Below, piece by piece: positions 8,982 to 18,337 of a stretch of DNA of 64,000 nucleotides. The translations under genes and the position numbers were made by a program. Origin of the DNA: Shimia sp. Alg240-R146 (GTDB lineage Bacteria; Pseudomonadota; Alphaproteobacteria; Rhodobacterales; Rhodobacteraceae); NCBI RefSeq assembly GCF_947331465.1, contig NZ_CAMZOK010000001.1, positions 1,116,001-1,180,000 of the forward strand, given 5' to 3'. Numbering within the stretch: the first letter of the stretch is position 1; the number at the start of each line of letters is the position of its first letter. The notes beneath the pieces are model-generated. The model was not told where the DNA came from. It saw only the letters and a program-made list of their open reading frames with translations, and ran no database searches.

Positions 8982-9160
8982 GTCTGCTCTCCGTGGCTGT
9001 CGACCCTTCTTGTGGGGCCGGTTTGTTTCCGTGTTGAGAACAATTTCGCCTCCGATTGGGGCGGAGATGGGGCAAGATTGGTCAGATTTAAGGAAAATAC
9101 CAAACCAAATTTTAGGCAATCTGTCTCAATTGTGGCGGTGAGCGTGGTGAATGCCTGAAT

Positions 9161-9919
9161 TTACAGGCGGATCACGGAAATCAGGCGGCCATAATCCGCT
9201 TCGCCGGCGTGTGTCGTTCTGCGGTAGGAATAGAACCGGTCGGCATCAGCGTAGGTACAATGACGTGTCCATTCCGCGGCGCCGATTCCAGCTGAGCGCA
9301 GGCGGTGGAGCCCGTAGCTGGGCAAATCAAAATGCATCCGGTCCCCTTCGCCTTGGGCGAAAAAGCGACTGTTATCGGGGGTATTCGCGATGAAGGCGTC
9401 CAGAAACTCTGGGCCGACCTCATAGGCGGCTTGTGAAATGGAGGGGCCGATCACAGCTCTGGTGTCGGCGCGGGAGGCCCCCAGTGCTTCCATGGCGTCC
9501 AGTGTTGCCTCCAGCACGCCATCCAATGCGCCGCGCCAGCCTGCGTGGGCCGCGCCCACCACACCAGCATCGGTGTCAGCAAACAGCACGGGTTGGCAAT
9601 CAGCGGTCAGAACCGCAAGCGCAAGGCCCGGCGTGGCCGTGACAACTGCGTCCGCCTTGGGGCGTGTGCCGTTTTGTGGCTCGGTGATGGTCAATACGTC
9701 GGCGGAGTGCACCTGATATGGGTGGGCCATATGCGTGAGAGGCACGTCCATGGCCTCGGCCACACGGGAGCGGTTGATAGTCACGATTTCGGATTGGTCC
9801 GAACTGCCCATACCGCAGTTCAGCCCGGCAAACACCCCGGAGGACGCTCCGCCGCGACGCGTGAAAAACCCGTGACGCACGGGGCCAAGCAAGTCGGACG
9901 TGAGAATTTCCAGTGTCAT
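9161..9919 (-). CDS. pgeF: Peptidoglycan editing factor PgeF (YfiH/laccase-fold family)
   Basis: About 252 residues from the ATG at 9917-9919, which shares ATGA with the stop of the upstream methyltransferase; an in-frame ATG 9 bp earlier is the alternative. Family motifs: HGFFTRRGGASSGVF at the N-terminus, YQVHSADVL, LTADCQPVLFAD and GAAHAGWRGAL, which supply the His/Cys/His metal site. YfiH homologues in E. coli remove wrongly incorporated L-Ser from peptidoglycan precursors; older annotation is polyphenol oxidase. It is the last gene of the lgt-midA-pgeF operon, in which each gene overlaps the next by 4 bp. Confidence 0.93.
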   Translation of the reverse strand: MTLEILTSDLLGPVRHGFFTRRGGASSGVFAGLNCGMGSSDQSEIVTINRSRVAEAMDVPLTHMAHPYQVHSADVLTITEPQNGTRPKADAVVTATPGLALAVLTADCQPVLFADTDAGVVGAAHAGWRGALDGVLEATLDAMEALGASRADTRAVIGPSISQAAYEVGPEFLDAFIANTPDNSRFFAQGEGDRMHFDLPSYGLHRLRSAGIGAAEWTRHCTYADADRFYSYRRTTHAGEADYGRLISVIRL

Positions 9920-10971
9920 GTGATGCATCCGGGCGGAGGGGGGGCGCCTTTGGGAAAGAGCGCAAGAACCTTGAACAGGTTTCCCATTTCCTGTGGATGC
10001 GTCAAGCGCCGATGCGCTGCGATATGTGATTTCAGCGCTTCGCCGCTAAGACGGGACGCCAATGTTTGGGCGCGCTGGGTGATGCCAAGGTGTTCGAGGA
10101 ACACACCTTGCGGTGTCAGGGGCGCATGGGCACAGGGTGCTGCTTTGGCGAGAGCTTCGAAATCCACATGGGCCGTTAAATCGGCGGTGCCGGGTGTTGC
10201 GAGCGGATCGGCAGGTGCATGGTTTTGCAAGGCTTGCAGCGTGTCACCAAGCGAGGTCCAGCCACCGTAGTCAATCAACAGCGCTGCTCCGCCATGGGTT
10301 TCTATCGATGCCCCAGCGTGATCGCATACCGCCCGCGCTGGGGCGCAGGTTTCGACGATCTGGTCGGGCACCGTATCCGCGAGGCGGTGTTCAAGATCCG
10401 GTTGTGGCAACTCAGGACCTAAGCCAAATGTCAGTGCGCCATCCCGAGAGGTGATCAGGCGTTCATGCCACCCGGTGTCCGCACGCAGGAATTGACGGAT
10501 CGGCAAAGCGTCAAAAAACTCGTTGGCTACAAGGAATAGAGGTTGGGCAGGCAGGGTGTCGATGTTGGTGTGCCATGTGGCGTCGTCGACCAGCGCCTGC
10601 TGTTTGGCGCGCAAAGTGGGCGAGGCTTCGACCAGATGAACTTTTGCGGCGGCGTGAAAGCCGGGAACCTGGCGGGTGGCGCGCAGGATGTCGGCCATCA
10701 GAGTGCCGCGACCGGGACCGAGTTCCGCCAGCGTGAAGGGCGAAGGGGCGCCCTGATCGAGCCAGGCTTGCGCCAGCGCAAGGCCAATAAGTTCGCCAAA
10801 CATCTGCGAAATCTCAGGCGCCGTGGTGAAATCGCCGGCAGCACCCAAGGGGTCGCGTGTGGTGTAGTAGCCGTGCTCGGGATGCAGCAGCGCTTCGGTC
10901 ATGAAATCAGCGACCGTCATCGGTCCGTGCGCCTCGATCCGGGCCAGCAGGTGTGGTGTCAGGTCGCTCAC
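9916..10971 (-). CDS. SAM-dependent protein methyltransferase, MidA/NDUFAF7 family
   Basis: 351 residues. The N-terminal MidA region ([21 protein letters not shown], then [15 protein letters not shown]) precedes the SAM-binding loop [17 protein letters not shown] and the post-I region [16 protein letters not shown]7/MidA in mitochondria methylates an arginine of a complex I subunit; bacterial members are thought to act on the related NDH-1 subunit. It overlaps lgt by 4 bp upstream and pgeF by 4 bp downstream, so the three proteins are translationally coupled. Confidence 0.92.
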   Translation of the reverse strand: MSDLTPHLLARIEAHGPMTVADFMTEALLHPEHGYYTTRDPLGAAGDFTTAPEISQMFGELIGLALAQAWLDQGAPSPFTLAELGPGRGTLMADILRATRQVPGFHAAAKVHLVEASPTLRAKQQALVDDATWHTNIDTLPAQPLFLVANEFFDALPIRQFLRADTGWHERLITSRDGALTFGLGPELPQPDLEHRLADTVPDQIVETCAPARAVCDHAGASIETHGGAALLIDYGGWTSLGDTLQALQNHAPADPLATPGTADLTAHVDFEALAKAAPCAHAPLTPQGVFLEHLGITQRAQTLASRLSGEALKSHIAAHRRLTHPQEMGNLFKVLALFPKGAPPPPGCIT

Positions 10972-11849
10972 GCCGGTTTGGCCCGCACGATCAGAAACGC
11001 CCCAAGTAGGATCATCGGCAGGGACAGCAGCTGGCCCATGGTGAGACCATAGTTGCCTAGTTGCAGAGCAAGGCCAAGCGGGTTGCCTTCGGTCACAAAA
11101 TGCGCGTCGGGCTGGCGGTAGAATTCAACGATGAAGCGCGCGAGACCGTAACCCGCAAAGAATGTGCCGGTGAGAAGGCCGGGGGTTTTGAAACCGTTGC
11201 GGCGCCACGCCAGCCAAAGCAGGAGGGCGCCAAGGATCAAGCCTTCCATCAAGGCCTCATAGAGTTGCGAGGGATGGCGCGCGCAGAGACCAAGCAGCTG
11301 GCCGCAGTCCTGCGCCGCGTGGCCGGGGAAAACCACGCCCCACGCAACGTCGGTTTGGCGGCCCCAGAGTTCGGCATTGATGAAATTGGCGATGCGACCC
11401 AGCAGTAGGCCAGGCCAGATGCCCAGCACCATTGCGTCCGCCACGCGCAGTTTGTTGAGTTTGTGAGCGCTGGTGTAGATCCACGCTGCGATTACCACAC
11501 CCAGCATACCGCCATGAAACGCCATGCCCCCTTGCCAGATTTGCAGGATTTCTCCGGGGTTGGCGGCGTAATACGTCGGTTTGTAAAACAGCACATAGCC
11601 AAGCCGGCCGCCAAGAATTACGCCGAGAATAACCCATGTGAGCAGGTCTTCGATCTGGCGCGGATTGATTGGGGCCTCGTCATCTGGCCACAAGCGCTGG
11701 GCGCGCACGGCGGCCACAACGATGCGCCAGCCAACAAGAATGCCGACGATATAGGCCAGTGCGTACCAGCGCAGGGCAAACTCCATGCCAAAGGCTGAAA
11801 TCGAGAATATCTCTGGCGAGATATCGGGGAAGAAAATGGATGCGCGCAT
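10968..11849 (-). CDS. lgt: Phosphatidylglycerol--prolipoprotein diacylglyceryl transferase
   Basis: 293 residues with seven likely membrane helices. The Lgt signature is present: [14 protein letters not shown] near residues 145-160, the AFHGGMLGV region and the Arg-rich substrate segments. It transfers diacylglycerol to the lipobox cysteine of prelipoproteins in the inner membrane, the first step of lipoprotein maturation. It is the first gene of the lgt-midA-pgeF operon and divergent from the ubiK-like gene. The downstream DUF2927 lipoprotein at 45.5-46.4 kb is a predicted client. Confidence 0.96.
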   Translation of the reverse strand: MRASIFFPDISPEIFSISAFGMEFALRWYALAYIVGILVGWRIVVAAVRAQRLWPDDEAPINPRQIEDLLTWVILGVILGGRLGYVLFYKPTYYAANPGEILQIWQGGMAFHGGMLGVVIAAWIYTSAHKLNKLRVADAMVLGIWPGLLLGRIANFINAELWGRQTDVAWGVVFPGHAAQDCGQLLGLCARHPSQLYEALMEGLILGALLLWLAWRRNGFKTPGLLTGTFFAGYGLARFIVEFYRQPDAHFVTEGNPLGLALQLGNYGLTMGQLLSLPMILLGAFLIVRAKPA

Positions 11850-11970
11850 GGGACCTCACCTGTTGAGGCATAAGTGGGCGCGCAGGGCGGGCAAAGTCAA
11901 GGTGGGCAAACGATCTTGTGTCGCCGTCCAACCCGCCCCATATAGGGGACAGCCAAAAGCGGAGAGATCA

Positions 11971-12210
11971 ATGCAGACCCGTAACAAGTTTATGGACGAC
12001 ATGTCCCAGCTGATGACCAATGCAATGGGCGTGGCCCAAGGCGCAAAGGACGAAGCGGAAAACGCGATGAAATCGATGATGGACCGCTGGCTCGCGGACC
12101 GTGATTTTGTCACCCGTGAAGAATTTGACGCTGTGCGCGGCATGGCGCAAAAGGCACGCGAAGAAAACGAGGCGCTCAAGGCGCGCATCGAGGCGCTTGA
12201 AAACAAGTAA
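11971..12210 (+). CDS. ubiK: Ubiquinone biosynthesis accessory factor UbiK-like (BMFP domain)
   Basis: 79 residues, all helix. The N-terminal amphipathic part (MQTRNKFMDDMSQLMTNAM) and the C-terminal coiled coil (DFVTREEFDAVRGMAQKA, then REENEALKARIEALE) are diagnostic of the BMFP/YqiC family. E. coli UbiK binds lipids and UbiJ and helps aerobic coenzyme Q synthesis. GGAGAG lies 6 bp before the ATG. An in-frame extension upstream exists but crosses the lgt promoter region and looks non-coding. A hairpin follows at 12220-12240. Confidence 0.88.
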   Translation: MQTRNKFMDDMSQLMTNAMGVAQGAKDEAENAMKSMMDRWLADRDFVTREEFDAVRGMAQKAREENEALKARIEALENK

Positions 12211-12219
12211 GTGCTTTTG

Positions 12220-12240
12220 ATCAGGCGCGTTTCGCCTGAT
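12220..12240 (+). terminator. Hairpin after the ubiK-like gene
   Basis: Perfect 8-bp inverted repeat ATCAGGCG / CGCCTGAT with a 5-base loop starts 10 bp after the stop codon. No T-run follows, so intrinsic termination would be weak. Confidence 0.4.
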
Positions 12241-12304
12241 ACCTTGCGACACATAGACAGGGCCGCGCTTGCGGCCTAGTCTCCTTTAGCGAGAAGGAGA
12301 CGTC

Positions 12305-13033
12305 ATGTCGGATCGCAAGACGCAGCCCCCACGCACCACATTCAAAACCCGTGGCTTGACCAAGGTCTATGGGGAAGGCGCGGCCGCTGTTCACGCGTTG
12401 CGCGGAGTGGATCTGGAAGTTCCTGAGGGTGAAATCGTTGTGTTGTTGGGGCCGTCGGGGTCCGGCAAATCGACGCTTTTGAATATCCTTGGCGGCTTGG
12501 ATCGGGCAAGCGACGGCGAGGCCTTTTTCCAAGACCAGAACCTGAGTGAGATGAGCGATCGCGCATTGACGTTGTATCGACGCGACCACGTTGGGTTTGT
12601 CTTTCAATTTTACAATCTGATGCCGTCGTTGACCGCGTTTGAAAACGTCGAGCTGGTCACCGAAATTGCCGAGAACCCGATGGAGGCGGACCGCGCCTTG
12701 CAGTTGGTGGGGCTTGGGGAGCGGGTGAACCACTTTCCGGCGCAAATGTCGGGTGGGGAGCAACAACGTGTGGCGATCGCGCGCGCAGTCGCCAAGAATC
12801 CGACAGTGCTGTTTTGCGATGAACCTACGGGCGCGCTGGATAGTGCGACGGGCCGTGCCGTGCTGCATGTGATCAACGACATTAACCGAGAGCTGGGCGC
12901 AACCGTGATGATTGTGACCCACGCGGCGGCGACAGCGCAGATGGCCCATCGGGTCATTCATTTTGCGGACGGCGCCATCCGGTCGGTGACAGAAAACGAT
13001 TCCCGAGTTAGTCCCGACGAGATCGCGTGGTGA
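12305..13033 (+). CDS. ABC transporter ATP-binding protein (MacB/LolD type)
   Basis: 242 residues with Walker [10 protein letters not shown], signature [14 protein letters not shown], Walker [14 protein letters not shown] and the H-loop IVTHAA. The N-terminal [20 protein letters not shown] and the [14 protein letters not shown]-loop are typical of the MacB/LolD branch. That branch drives transfer across or extraction from the inner membrane rather than classical import. AAGGAGA lies 5 bp before the ATG. It is the first gene of a three-gene operon with an FtsX-type permease (4 bp later) and an HlyD-type adaptor. Confidence 0.94.
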   Translation: MSDRKTQPPRTTFKTRGLTKVYGEGAAAVHALRGVDLEVPEGEIVVLLGPSGSGKSTLLNILGGLDRASDGEAFFQDQNLSEMSDRALTLYRRDHVGFVFQFYNLMPSLTAFENVELVTEIAENPMEADRALQLVGLGERVNHFPAQMSGGEQQRVAIARAVAKNPTVLFCDEPTGALDSATGRAVLHVINDINRELGATVMIVTHAAATAQMAHRVIHFADGAIRSVTENDSRVSPDEIAW

Positions 13034-13037
13034 TCTG

Positions 13038-15401
13038 ATGCGGGCGCTTGATCGGAAACTTTTGCGGGATATGTGGCGCATCAAGGGGCAGGCGGGGGCG
13101 ATTGCCGTCGTGGTTGCTGTCGGTGTTCTGTTGCAGGTGATGATGTCGGGGATGATCTCCTCGCTCGAAGAAACGCGGGCCACATACTATGAGCGCTACC
13201 GGCTGGCAGATGTGTTTGCACCGGTTACCCGCGCACCGCAAAAGATGCTGTCGAGGCTTGCCGACATTCCCGGTGTGGCTGCAGTGGAAGGCCGTGTTCA
13301 GGGCGGGGCGCTGGTGGATATTGCGGGGCAGGACTTGCCGGTGCGGGCGCAAGTCATGAGCCTGCCGGAGTGGCGAGATCCCTGGCTGAACGATGTGTAT
13401 CTGTCCGAAGGGCAGCGGCCGCGGATCGGGCGCACGGACGAGGTGCTTTTGCTGCGCAGTTTTGCGCAGGCGCATGATCTGGCGTTGGGAGACGTTTTGT
13501 CGGCGACGCTTTATGGCAGCAAGCGCACGTTCCGCATTGTGGGGATCGCGCAATCGCCGGAATTCCTGTTCACCACCGCCCCCGGAGAGCTGGTGCCTGA
13601 CGATGCGCGCTTTGCTGTGCTGTGGTTGAACGCCGAAGCGTTGGAGGCGGCGTTTGATCTGAAAGGCGCCTTTAATGAAGCGCTGTTGTCGCTGGAGCGC
13701 GGCACGGACGTCGCGCCGGTTCTGGCCGCTGTGGATGCGCTGTTGGATCGTTACGGCGGGCTGGGGGCATATGCGCTTGAGGATCAAGTCAGCAATCGGT
13801 TTCTGAGTGAGGAAATCAAGGGATTGAAGGCGACGTCCAAAGCGGTGCCGCCCATATTCATGGGGGTTGCGGCGTTTCTGTTGTACATCGTCGTGAGCCG
13901 AATGGTCAGCGCAGAACGCGAGCAGATCGGCTTGATCAAGGCGTTTGGCTATACTGACACAGAGGTTTCGCTGCACTACTTCAAACTGGTGGTGAGTATT
14001 GCGCTTGCCGGTGCGGCGCTTGGCTGTTTGGGCGGGGTCTGGGCGGGGCGCGCGTTGGCGGGGCTTTATCAAGCGCTGTATCATTTGCCGTTTCTGGTGT
14101 TCCGCGTTGACCCGTCGAGTTTCGCATCGGGCGTGCTGATTTCGGTTTTGGCAGCGGTTGTTGGTGGCGTGTCGGTCTTGCGGCAGGTGTTTGCCCTGAC
14201 GCCGGCTGTGGCGATGCGCCCGCCAGCGCCTGCGGATTATTCTAAGTCAGGGGCGCTCACTGCGTCGCTCAAGACTTGGCTGGATCAGCCAAGCCGCATG
14301 GTGCTGCGGCGGGTTTTGCGCAATCCGGGGCGGATCTTTGGCGCGGTGATTGGTATTGCGGCGGGGATGGGGCTGAGTTCGGCGCAAATGTCGGTGATGT
14401 CTGGATTTAACGACGTGCTGGACACGACCTATGGTGTGATTGACCGCTCTGACGTTGCGGTGACGTTTTTTGAGCAAATGCCAGATAAGGCAGCGTTTGA
14501 TTTGGCGCATTTGCCCGGTGTCATCGAGGTGGAGCCGATACGAGCCGTGGGGGCTGTTCTGCGCAATGGCACCGAAAGCTATCGCGGATCAGTGACGGGG
14601 CTTGTGGAAAACGCGCGACTGAATCGCGCCGTGGATGCGGATCATGTCGATATTGCAATGCCTGACAGCGGCATTGTGTTGGCAAAATCGCTGGCGGATA
14701 CGCTGGGAATTGGCGCTGGCGATACGGTGTCGGTGGAAGTTTTGGAAGGACGGCGGCCGATCTTGGAGTTGCGTGTTGCGCGGATTGCCGAGACTTTGAT
14801 GGGCGCGCCGGCCTTTATGCATATTAAGGTTCTCAACCGCGCTTTGGGAGAACCAGGGCGGATTTCGGGCGCCTATATGCGGGTTGATGCAGGCGCATAT
14901 CCGGCGCTGTTTGCGGCGTTGAAAGATGTACCGAGTGTTGCCGGCGTGACCCGCAAAAACGATGCCCGCGCGGCGATGAAAAAGCTTATGGACGAAGGTG
15001 CGGGCACCATGCGCTATGTCATGGCGCTTATTGCGGGCGTGATTACCTTTGGCATTGTTTATAACAGTGCGCGCATCAGTTTTGGCGAGCAATCCCGAGA
15101 CCTTGCCAGCTTGCGGGTCATGGGGTTCACCCAGGGCGAGGCCGCCTTTATTTTGCTTGGGGAGTTGGCAATCGTGGTCTTGCTGGCGCTGCCGATCGGC
15201 GTGCTTTTGGGGTATGGGTTGTCCTATCTGGTGGCAGCCGGGTTTAGCACCGATCTGTACCAGATTCCGACGGGGTTCCGCCCCGATGCCTTTGGCGTTG
15301 CGGGATTGGCGGTGGTCGCAGCGGCGCTTATCAGCGGATGGCTGGTGAAGCGGGAAATCGAGCGGGTTGACCTTGTGGCGACCCTGAAGACGAGAGAGTG
15401 A
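13038..15401 (+). CDS. ABC transporter permease with duplicated FtsX domains
   Basis: 787 residues. Two FtsX/MacB-type units each have a TM helix, a large extracytoplasmic domain and three further helices. The first begins at LLRDMWRIKGQAGAIAVVVA with the TM bundle around residues 265-385; the second begins near residue 425 (RRVLRNPGRIFGAVIGIAAG) with the last bundle at ~660-770. This double arrangement is seen in DevC/LolCE-like permeases for lipids, lipoproteins or hydrophobic molecules. Substrate is unknown. It starts 4 bp after the ATPase gene and overlaps the adaptor gene by 4 bp. Confidence 0.92.
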   Translation: MRALDRKLLRDMWRIKGQAGAIAVVVAVGVLLQVMMSGMISSLEETRATYYERYRLADVFAPVTRAPQKMLSRLADIPGVAAVEGRVQGGALVDIAGQDLPVRAQVMSLPEWRDPWLNDVYLSEGQRPRIGRTDEVLLLRSFAQAHDLALGDVLSATLYGSKRTFRIVGIAQSPEFLFTTAPGELVPDDARFAVLWLNAEALEAAFDLKGAFNEALLSLERGTDVAPVLAAVDALLDRYGGLGAYALEDQVSNRFLSEEIKGLKATSKAVPPIFMGVAAFLLYIVVSRMVSAEREQIGLIKAFGYTDTEVSLHYFKLVVSIALAGAALGCLGGVWAGRALAGLYQALYHLPFLVFRVDPSSFASGVLISVLAAVVGGVSVLRQVFALTPAVAMRPPAPADYSKSGALTASLKTWLDQPSRMVLRRVLRNPGRIFGAVIGIAAGMGLSSAQMSVMSGFNDVLDTTYGVIDRSDVAVTFFEQMPDKAAFDLAHLPGVIEVEPIRAVGAVLRNGTESYRGSVTGLVENARLNRAVDADHVDIAMPDSGIVLAKSLADTLGIGAGDTVSVEVLEGRRPILELRVARIAETLMGAPAFMHIKVLNRALGEPGRISGAYMRVDAGAYPALFAALKDVPSVAGVTRKNDARAAMKKLMDEGAGTMRYVMALIAGVITFGIVYNSARISFGEQSRDLASLRVMGFTQGEAAFILLGELAIVVLLALPIGVLLGYGLSYLVAAGFSTDLYQIPTGFRPDAFGVAGLAVVAAALISGWLVKREIERVDLVATLKTRE

Positions 15402-16642
15402 GCGGGATGGCAAAAAAGAGGCAATCGCGGCGAGTTTTGACGGTGGCCGCGGCTTTGGTGATCGCGGTGGCGCTCGGGGCGGCGTTCTGGCCCAAACCGA
15501 TGCCGGTGGATCTGGGCGAGGTAACGCGCGGCCCGTTGGTGGTCACGGTTGACGAGGAAGCCCGCACGCAGGTGCGCGACCCCTATGTTGTGTCCACACC
15601 GATCGCAGGTCGACTGATGCGCGTGGCGTTGGAGCCTGGCGATTTTGTCGAGGCGGGAAAAACCGTCGTGGCGCAGATGTTGCCAACCAATCCCGCGGCA
15701 CTTGATATCCGAACACGCGAACAAGCAAACGCCGCCATTGCCGCCGCCGAGGCCGCGTTACGAGTGGCCGAGGCAGACGTAAACAAGGCCATGGCGGATC
15801 GTGATTTGGCAGAAGAAGACGTCAAACGCGCCCGTGCTTTGTTCAAGCAGGACACCATTTCAAAGGCGGCATTGGATCGCGCGGAGGGCACGTGGCGATC
15901 GGTGCAAGCCATCGTGGATACCGCGCGCGCCGCAATTTCGATGCGGGTTGCGGACCTTAACAACGCAAAGGCGCGGTTGATCGGATTTGATGATCAGGGG
16001 CTGTATCAAGCCTCTCCGGGATCAGACAGCAAACCGATCTCTTTGCCCTCACCAATCACGGGACGTGTGCTGCGAGTCATCCAAAGAAGTGAAACCACGC
16101 TTGGGGCTGGGGCGCCCATTCTGGAGGTCGGAGACACTGCAAGCGATCTGGAAGTAGTGGTTGAACTGCTGTCCACGGATGCGGTGCGGGTGGATGTTGG
16201 AAATCAGGTTATCATCACCAATTGGGGCGGGATCGGTGATCTTGCAGGCGAAGTCGAGCGGATTGACCCCTGGGGGTTCACCAAGCACTCCGCGTTGGGC
16301 GTTGAAGAACAGAGGGTCAATGCCGTGATCCAGTTCACCAGCGATCCGGAGCAATGGCGCACGCTTGGCCATGGCTTTCGGGTGGAGACCCGGATCGTGG
16401 TTTGGGAAGCAGAGAATGCGGTGATCGCGCCATCCAGCGCGTTGTTTCGGCAAAACGGTCGCTGGATGGTTTTTGTCGCTCAAGCTGATGGCGTGGCTGT
16501 GTTGCGTGAAGTGAAAGCTGGCCGCAACAACGGGTTGCACGCGCAAATTTTGGAGGGGCTTGAGGTCGGTGAAAACGTGGTGCTTTACCCCTCAGCAGGG
16601 CTGACCGATGGCGCAAAGATTGTGCAACGCGCGGCAAACTAA
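15398..16642 (+). CDS. HlyD/RND-type periplasmic adaptor (membrane fusion protein)
   Basis: 414 residues. Order: an N-terminal membrane anchor (VLTVAAALVIAVALGAAFW), a lipoyl-type half (RDPYVVSTPIAGRLMRVALEPGDFV), an alpha-helical hairpin rich in Ala and charged residues at ~105-200, the second lipoyl half (LPSPITGRVLRVI) and beta-barrel domains. Such adaptors bridge inner-membrane transporters to an outer-membrane channel; no TolC gene is adjacent. Start is GTG 15398, which overlaps the permease stop (GTGA), or ATG 15407. With the two preceding genes it forms a DevBCA-like export system. Confidence 0.92.
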   Translation: MSGMAKKRQSRRVLTVAAALVIAVALGAAFWPKPMPVDLGEVTRGPLVVTVDEEARTQVRDPYVVSTPIAGRLMRVALEPGDFVEAGKTVVAQMLPTNPAALDIRTREQANAAIAAAEAALRVAEADVNKAMADRDLAEEDVKRARALFKQDTISKAALDRAEGTWRSVQAIVDTARAAISMRVADLNNAKARLIGFDDQGLYQASPGSDSKPISLPSPITGRVLRVIQRSETTLGAGAPILEVGDTASDLEVVVELLSTDAVRVDVGNQVIITNWGGIGDLAGEVERIDPWGFTKHSALGVEEQRVNAVIQFTSDPEQWRTLGHGFRVETRIVVWEAENAVIAPSSALFRQNGRWMVFVAQADGVAVLREVKAGRNNGLHAQILEGLEVGENVVLYPSAGLTDGAKIVQRAAN

Positions 16643-16827
16643 TCCTGTCGGATGGGTACCGTAGGGTTTGCGACGTTGACATTCGCGCCCGCCATAATGG
16701 CCGTGGGCAGCCGCGGGAGAGCTGTCAATTCATAGGCGATCAGCGAAGAATTTGGTCTCGCGCGGGGCTGGCGGGCGAGGGGGCAGGTCACGCCTGCGTC
16801 TTGTGCTGAATTCAGTTTAATCCACAA
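16639..16827 (-). CDS. Doubtful small ORF overlapping the adaptor stop
   Basis: 62 codons from a TTG, ending in a TAG that overlaps the adaptor's TAA tail to tail. The C-terminal part (ANVNVANPTVPIRQD) reads like protein, but there is no clear ribosome site, signal or domain. I list it only because it is the sole candidate in the 344-bp gap 16643-16986. Otherwise the gap holds a DnaA box (16837-16845) and an AT-rich stretch. Confidence 0.2.
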   Translation of the reverse strand: MWIKLNSAQDAGVTCPLARQPRARPNSSLIAYELTALPRLPTAIMAGANVNVANPTVPIRQD

Positions 16828-16836
16828 CTTATTGCG

Positions 16837-16845
16837 TTATCCACA
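16837..16845 (+). promoter_or_regulatory. Perfect DnaA box (TTATCCACA) in an AT-rich leader
   Basis: The 9-mer TTATCCACA matches the consensus high-affinity DnaA box, and a near match (TTAATCCACA) lies ~20 bp upstream. They sit ~140 bp before the YbjN gene. Two boxes are too few for an origin, and no usual alphaproteobacterial origin neighbours (hemE, parAB, gidA) are here. DnaA-dependent transcription or titration is possible; chance is not excluded. Confidence 0.4.
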
Positions 16846-16986
16846 GATATTTTGCTTTACAGAGGGCGGCCACCGCACCACGATATGTTGTAAGAGCCGT
16901 GGCAATCGCCACAGGGTCTAGAGCAGGCACCAAGCGCTAGGGGCGCTGCCAATCCCTAAGCGCAACAGCAAAAACGAGGTGGCGCT

Positions 16987-17487
16987 ATGGCATTGTCCGA
17001 GCAGTTTTTTGAAGAAGACCTCCATCCTATCGACATCGTTGAACACATCGCGACACACTACGATTGGAATTTTGATCGTATCGCGGATGACCAGATCGCA
17101 ATGGCCGTAGAAGGCCAGTGGAAGACCTATTCGATTACGCTGGCGTGGTCGGCGTATGATGAAACGCTTCGCCTTGTGTGCTCCTTTGAAAATGAGCCGC
17201 CAGAAGAGAAGCTGCCGCAGCTTTACGAAGCGCTTAACGCTGTGAATGACGAGTGCTGGGCGGGTGCTTTCACATACTGGCAAAAGCAACAATTGATGAT
17301 CTATCGCTACGGCCTGGTGTTGACCGGCGGGCAGGTGGCAAGCCCCGAGCAGATCGACACGTTGATCCGTCTGGCGGTCGAAGCTTGCGAGCGGTTTTAC
17401 CCTGCATTCCAGCTGGTGGTCTGGGGAGACCGCAAGGTTGAGGACGCGATGCAGGTAGCCATTGCAGAGGCCTACGGGCGGGCGTAA
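16987..17487 (+). CDS. YbjN domain protein
   Basis: 166 residues, cytoplasmic, with the YbjN fold that resembles type III secretion chaperones. The pattern is an acidic N-terminus (EEDLHPIDIVEHIATHYDW), the core WSAYDETLRLVCSFE, and a two-helix C-terminus with ACERFYPAFQLVVWG. E. coli YbjN affects motility and stress phenotypes; the molecular role is unknown. Alphaproteobacterial genomes often carry this gene next to proC, as here (34 bp downstream on the same strand), suggesting an operon. Confidence 0.9.
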   Translation: MALSEQFFEEDLHPIDIVEHIATHYDWNFDRIADDQIAMAVEGQWKTYSITLAWSAYDETLRLVCSFENEPPEEKLPQLYEALNAVNDECWAGAFTYWQKQQLMIYRYGLVLTGGQVASPEQIDTLIRLAVEACERFYPAFQLVVWGDRKVEDAMQVAIAEAYGRA

Positions 17488-17521
17488 CACTTTCCCCCAA
17501 ACGAGATTGAGGGGAAATTTC

Positions 17522-18337
17522 ATGGATATGAACGAGGTGGCAGCGAACGGGCTGGTCTTGCTGGGATGCGGCAAGATGGGGTCGGCGATGTTGCAGGGTT
17601 GGCTCGCAGATGGATTGCCCGCAACGTCTGTGTGGGTGCAGGACCCGTTTCCCAACGATTTCGTCAAAGGCGCTGGCGTTCATGTAAACACTGACCTGCC
17701 GAAATCACCGGCGATTGTTCTGATTGCTGTAAAGCCGCAGATGATGGCGGATGCTTTGCCCGCACTGGCAGCAATGGGCAATGGCGAGACATTGTTTGTG
17801 TCGGTGGCCGCTGGCATTTCGATCGCAACGTATGAGGACATGTTGGGGGCTCAGACGCCAATCGTGCGCGCGATGCCGAACACTCCGGCGGCGGTTGGCA
17901 AAGGAATTTCCGCGATTATTGGCAACACACACGCAGGGGCCGCAGGCCTGGACGCGGCCGAAGGTTTGCTGCGCGCTGTGGGTCAAGTTGTGCGGCTGGA
18001 GCGCGAGACCCAGATCGACGCAGTTACAGGTGTCAGCGGTTCCGGCCCGGCGTATGTCTTTCATTTGATTGAGACTTTGGCGGCAGCTGGCGAGGCGCAA
18101 GGGTTGCCGGCGGAGTTGTCGATGGCGTTGGCTAAAGCCACGGTTGCGGGCGCTGGAGCCTTGGCTGAGGCGGCAGATGAGACACCGGAGCAGTTGCGGA
18201 TCAATGTGACGAGCCCGAATGGCACAACCCAAGCAGGGCTTGAAGAATTGATGGACCCTGCGGATGGCTTGCCACCTTTGATGTTGCGCACCGTAGGTGC
18301 CGCAACGCTGCGCAGTCAGGAATTGTCCAATGGCTGA
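17522..18337 (+). CDS. proC: Pyrroline-5-carboxylate reductase
   Basis: 271 residues from ATG 17522, chosen because GAGGGG lies 7 bp upstream and the sequence then opens directly into the Rossmann motif LLGCGKMGSAMLQGW. The substrate-side signature VSGSGPAYVFHLIETLAAAG and the TSPNGTTQAGLE loop near the C-terminus identify P5CR. It converts pyrroline-5-carboxylate to proline with NAD(P)H. It overlaps the next gene by 8 bp, so it heads a coupled run with csaA and the hydroxyacid dehydrogenase. Confidence 0.96.
   Translation: MDMNEVAANGLVLLGCGKMGSAMLQGWLADGLPATSVWVQDPFPNDFVKGAGVHVNTDLPKSPAIVLIAVKPQMMADALPALAAMGNGETLFVSVAAGISIATYEDMLGAQTPIVRAMPNTPAAVGKGISAIIGNTHAGAAGLDAAEGLLRAVGQVVRLERETQIDAVTGVSGSGPAYVFHLIETLAAAGEAQGLPAELSMALAKATVAGAGALAEAADETPEQLRINVTSPNGTTQAGLEELMDPADGLPPLMLRTVGAATLRSQELSNG

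Noticed and set aside
16801-16986. Origin of replication because of a DnaA box
   Set aside because: Only one perfect and one near box, no DUE-like array and no usual origin neighbours.
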